Below are positions 62,844-64,000 of a stretch of DNA of 64,000 nt, piece after piece. This stretch comes from Nordella sp. HKS 07 (GTDB taxonomy: Bacteria; Pseudomonadota; Alphaproteobacteria; Rhizobiales; Aestuariivirgaceae). Where the stretch lies: contig NZ_CP049258.1 of the NCBI RefSeq assembly GCF_011046735.1, forward strand, positions 2,746,001-2,810,000, given 5' to 3'. The translations under genes were made by a program, and so were the position numbers. Under the pieces are notes generated by a model. It saw nothing but the letters and a program-made list of their open reading frames with translations. It searched no databases and had not been told where the DNA came from. Position 1 is the first letter of the stretch. Every line of letters begins with the position of its first letter.

Positions 62844-64000
62844 ATGTTGCGCAGATTGCTGCTGACCAGCGTATTCGCCACAGGCTTTGCACTTGCCGCC
62901 CAGGCGGCCGACCAGGTGGAGGTGCTCCACTGGTGGACTTCGGGCGGCGAAGCGGCGGCGCTGAATGTGCTTAAGAAAGACCTCGAGTCGAAGGGCGTCA
63001 CCTGGCAGGACATGCCGGTCGCCGGCGGCGGTGGTGAGCAGGCGATGACCGTTTTGCGCGCCCGTGTGACGGCCGGCAATCCGCCGACTGCCGTGCAGTT
63101 GCTCGGCTTCGATATTCAGGATTGGGCAAAGCAAGGTGCTCTTGGCAATCTTGACGAAGTAGCAAACAAGGAAGGCTGGGACAAAGTGATCCCGGCGGCC
63201 CTCCAGAGATTCGCGAAGTATGATGGTCATTGGGTTGCCGCCCCGGTCAATGTTCATTCCACGAACTGGATGTGGATCAACAAGAAGGCGCTCGACGCAG
63301 CGGGCGGCAAAGTGCCGGAAACGTGGGACGAACTGATTGTCGTGTTGGACAAGATGAAGGCCAATGGGATCACGCCTTTGGCCATGGGCGGCATTCCGTG
63401 GGTGGAGTCTCACGCTTTCGAGGACGTCGTGCTGGCAAATGGCACGGAATTCTACAAGAAGGCCATGATTGATCTCGATCCGGATACGCTTGGGGGAGAG
63501 GAAATGGTTAAGGTGTTCGACAAAGTTGCGAAGCTCCGCGACTATGTCGACGCGAACAGGGCAGGCCGCGAATGGAACCTTGCTTCGGCCATGGTCATCG
63601 AAGGCAAGGCGGGCATCCAGCTGATGGGCGATTGGGCGAAGGGTGAGTTCCTCAAGGCCGGCCAGAAGCCGGGCGTTGATTTCGTGTGCGTTCGTTTCCC
63701 CGGAACCCAGGGATCGGTCACCTTCAACTCCGACCAATTCGCCATGTTCAACGTCGGAGACGACAAGAAACCCGCCCAGATGCTCATGGCATCGGCTGTC
63801 GAAAACCCCACATTCCAATCGGCTTTCAATGTGGTGAAGGGATCAGCGCCCGCCCGTACCGACGTCCCGAACGATGCGTTCGACGACTGCGGCAAGAAGG
63901 CGATCGCCGACCTTGCCGAGGCCGACGCCAACGGCAAGTTGTTTGGCTCGATGGTGCATGGTCACGCCAATCCGTCGGCAGTGAAGAATGCCATGTATGA
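62844..64000 (+). CDS. Glucose/mannose-type ABC transporter substrate-binding protein (partial at window edge)
   Basis: At least 385 residues, cut at the window end. [20 protein letters not shown] then AA is a signal peptide. The mature part begins [20 protein letters not shown], followed by [20 protein letters not shown] and [20 protein letters not shown], matching GtsA-type CUT1 sugar-binding proteins that deliver glucose or mannose. AGGGAGG precedes the ATG at 62844. Permease and ATPase genes presumably follow outside the window. Expression probably controlled by the divergent LacI-type regulator. Confidence 0.9.
   Translation, partial: MLRRLLLTSVFATGFALAAQAADQVEVLHWWTSGGEAAALNVLKKDLESKGVTWQDMPVAGGGGEQAMTVLRARVTAGNPPTAVQLLGFDIQDWAKQGALGNLDEVANKEGWDKVIPAALQRFAKYDGHWVAAPVNVHSTNWMWINKKALDAAGGKVPETWDELIVVLDKMKANGITPLAMGGIPWVESHAFEDVVLANGTEFYKKAMIDLDPDTLGGEEMVKVFDKVAKLRDYVDANRAGREWNLASAMVIEGKAGIQLMGDWAKGEFLKAGQKPGVDFVCVRFPGTQGSVTFNSDQFAMFNVGDDKKPAQMLMASAVENPTFQSAFNVVKGSAPARTDVPNDAFDDCGKKAIADLAEADANGKLFGSMVHGHANPSAVKNAMY

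Overview
The window is GC-rich DNA, almost certainly from an alphaproteobacterium of the order Hyphomicrobiales (Rhizobiales). The signs are serine-cycle style genes, an Irr-type iron-control element, sets of short palindromic intergenic repeats typical of rhizobial genomes, ABC-transporter operons packed end to end, and class III cyclase/TPR genes in several copies. No rRNA, tRNA, CRISPR array, prophage or replication origin was seen. The genus cannot be fixed from sequence alone.

Layout. 1-1.65 kb is a mosaic scar: the end of an IS110-type transposase, the first ~25 codons of a cyclase gene, an intact methyltransferase, and the first ~28 codons of a second methyltransferase. 1.7-5.2 kb holds a PAP2 phosphatase, an Lrp regulator divergent from 4-hydroxyphenylpyruvate dioxygenase, and a Phd/VapC-like toxin-antitoxin pair. 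5.4-10.8 kb is a glyoxylate/serine-cycle module: serine-glyoxylate aminotransferase and malate-CoA ligase (sgaA-mtkA-mtkB) divergent from a LuxR-type regulator with a degenerate receiver domain, followed by malyl-CoA lyase. 10.9-19.4 kb is a sugar or sugar-acid block: a ribose-type ABC transporter with a 3-hydroxyisobutyrate-dehydrogenase-like enzyme, a GntR regulator, and kinases for 2-keto-3-deoxygalactonate and 2-keto-3-deoxygluconate.

19.5-27.1 kb is a tightly coupled eight-gene iron operon behind a probable Irr box: imelysin, small HTH protein, bacterioferritin-associated ferredoxin, bacterioferritin, multicopper oxidase, di-heme cytochrome, second imelysin and a DUF1513 protein. It is the most unusual system here, because it joins periplasmic iron handling and oxidation to cytoplasmic storage with no recognisable permease. 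27.3-32.1 kb is sulfate uptake (cysA, cysW, cysT, sulfate-binding protein) with a small upstream gene and a cysteine-rich Rrf2 regulator. 32.3-38.8 kb is a peptide-type ABC transporter operon containing a formamidase/acetamidase. 38.9-41.4 kb is fructokinase-pgi. 41.6-45.3 kb has HxlR and AraC regulators with small enzymes. 45.3-53.2 kb is accessory DNA: two cyclase/TPR genes, an IS630 transposase, a frameshifted membrane gene, an NmrA-type oxidoreductase, and three clear copies plus one decayed copy of a ~100-bp repeat. 53.5-61.3 kb is a glutathione or gamma-glutamyl-peptide import and hydrolysis operon with its GntR regulator. 61.4-64 kb holds a LacI regulator and the start of a glucose/mannose-type ABC binding-protein gene, cut by the window edge.

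The window is dominated by nutrient capture (sugar acids, iron, sulfate, amides, gamma-glutamyl peptides, hexoses), each block with its own regulator and often a visible palindromic operator candidate. All functions are inferred from protein motifs and gene order.
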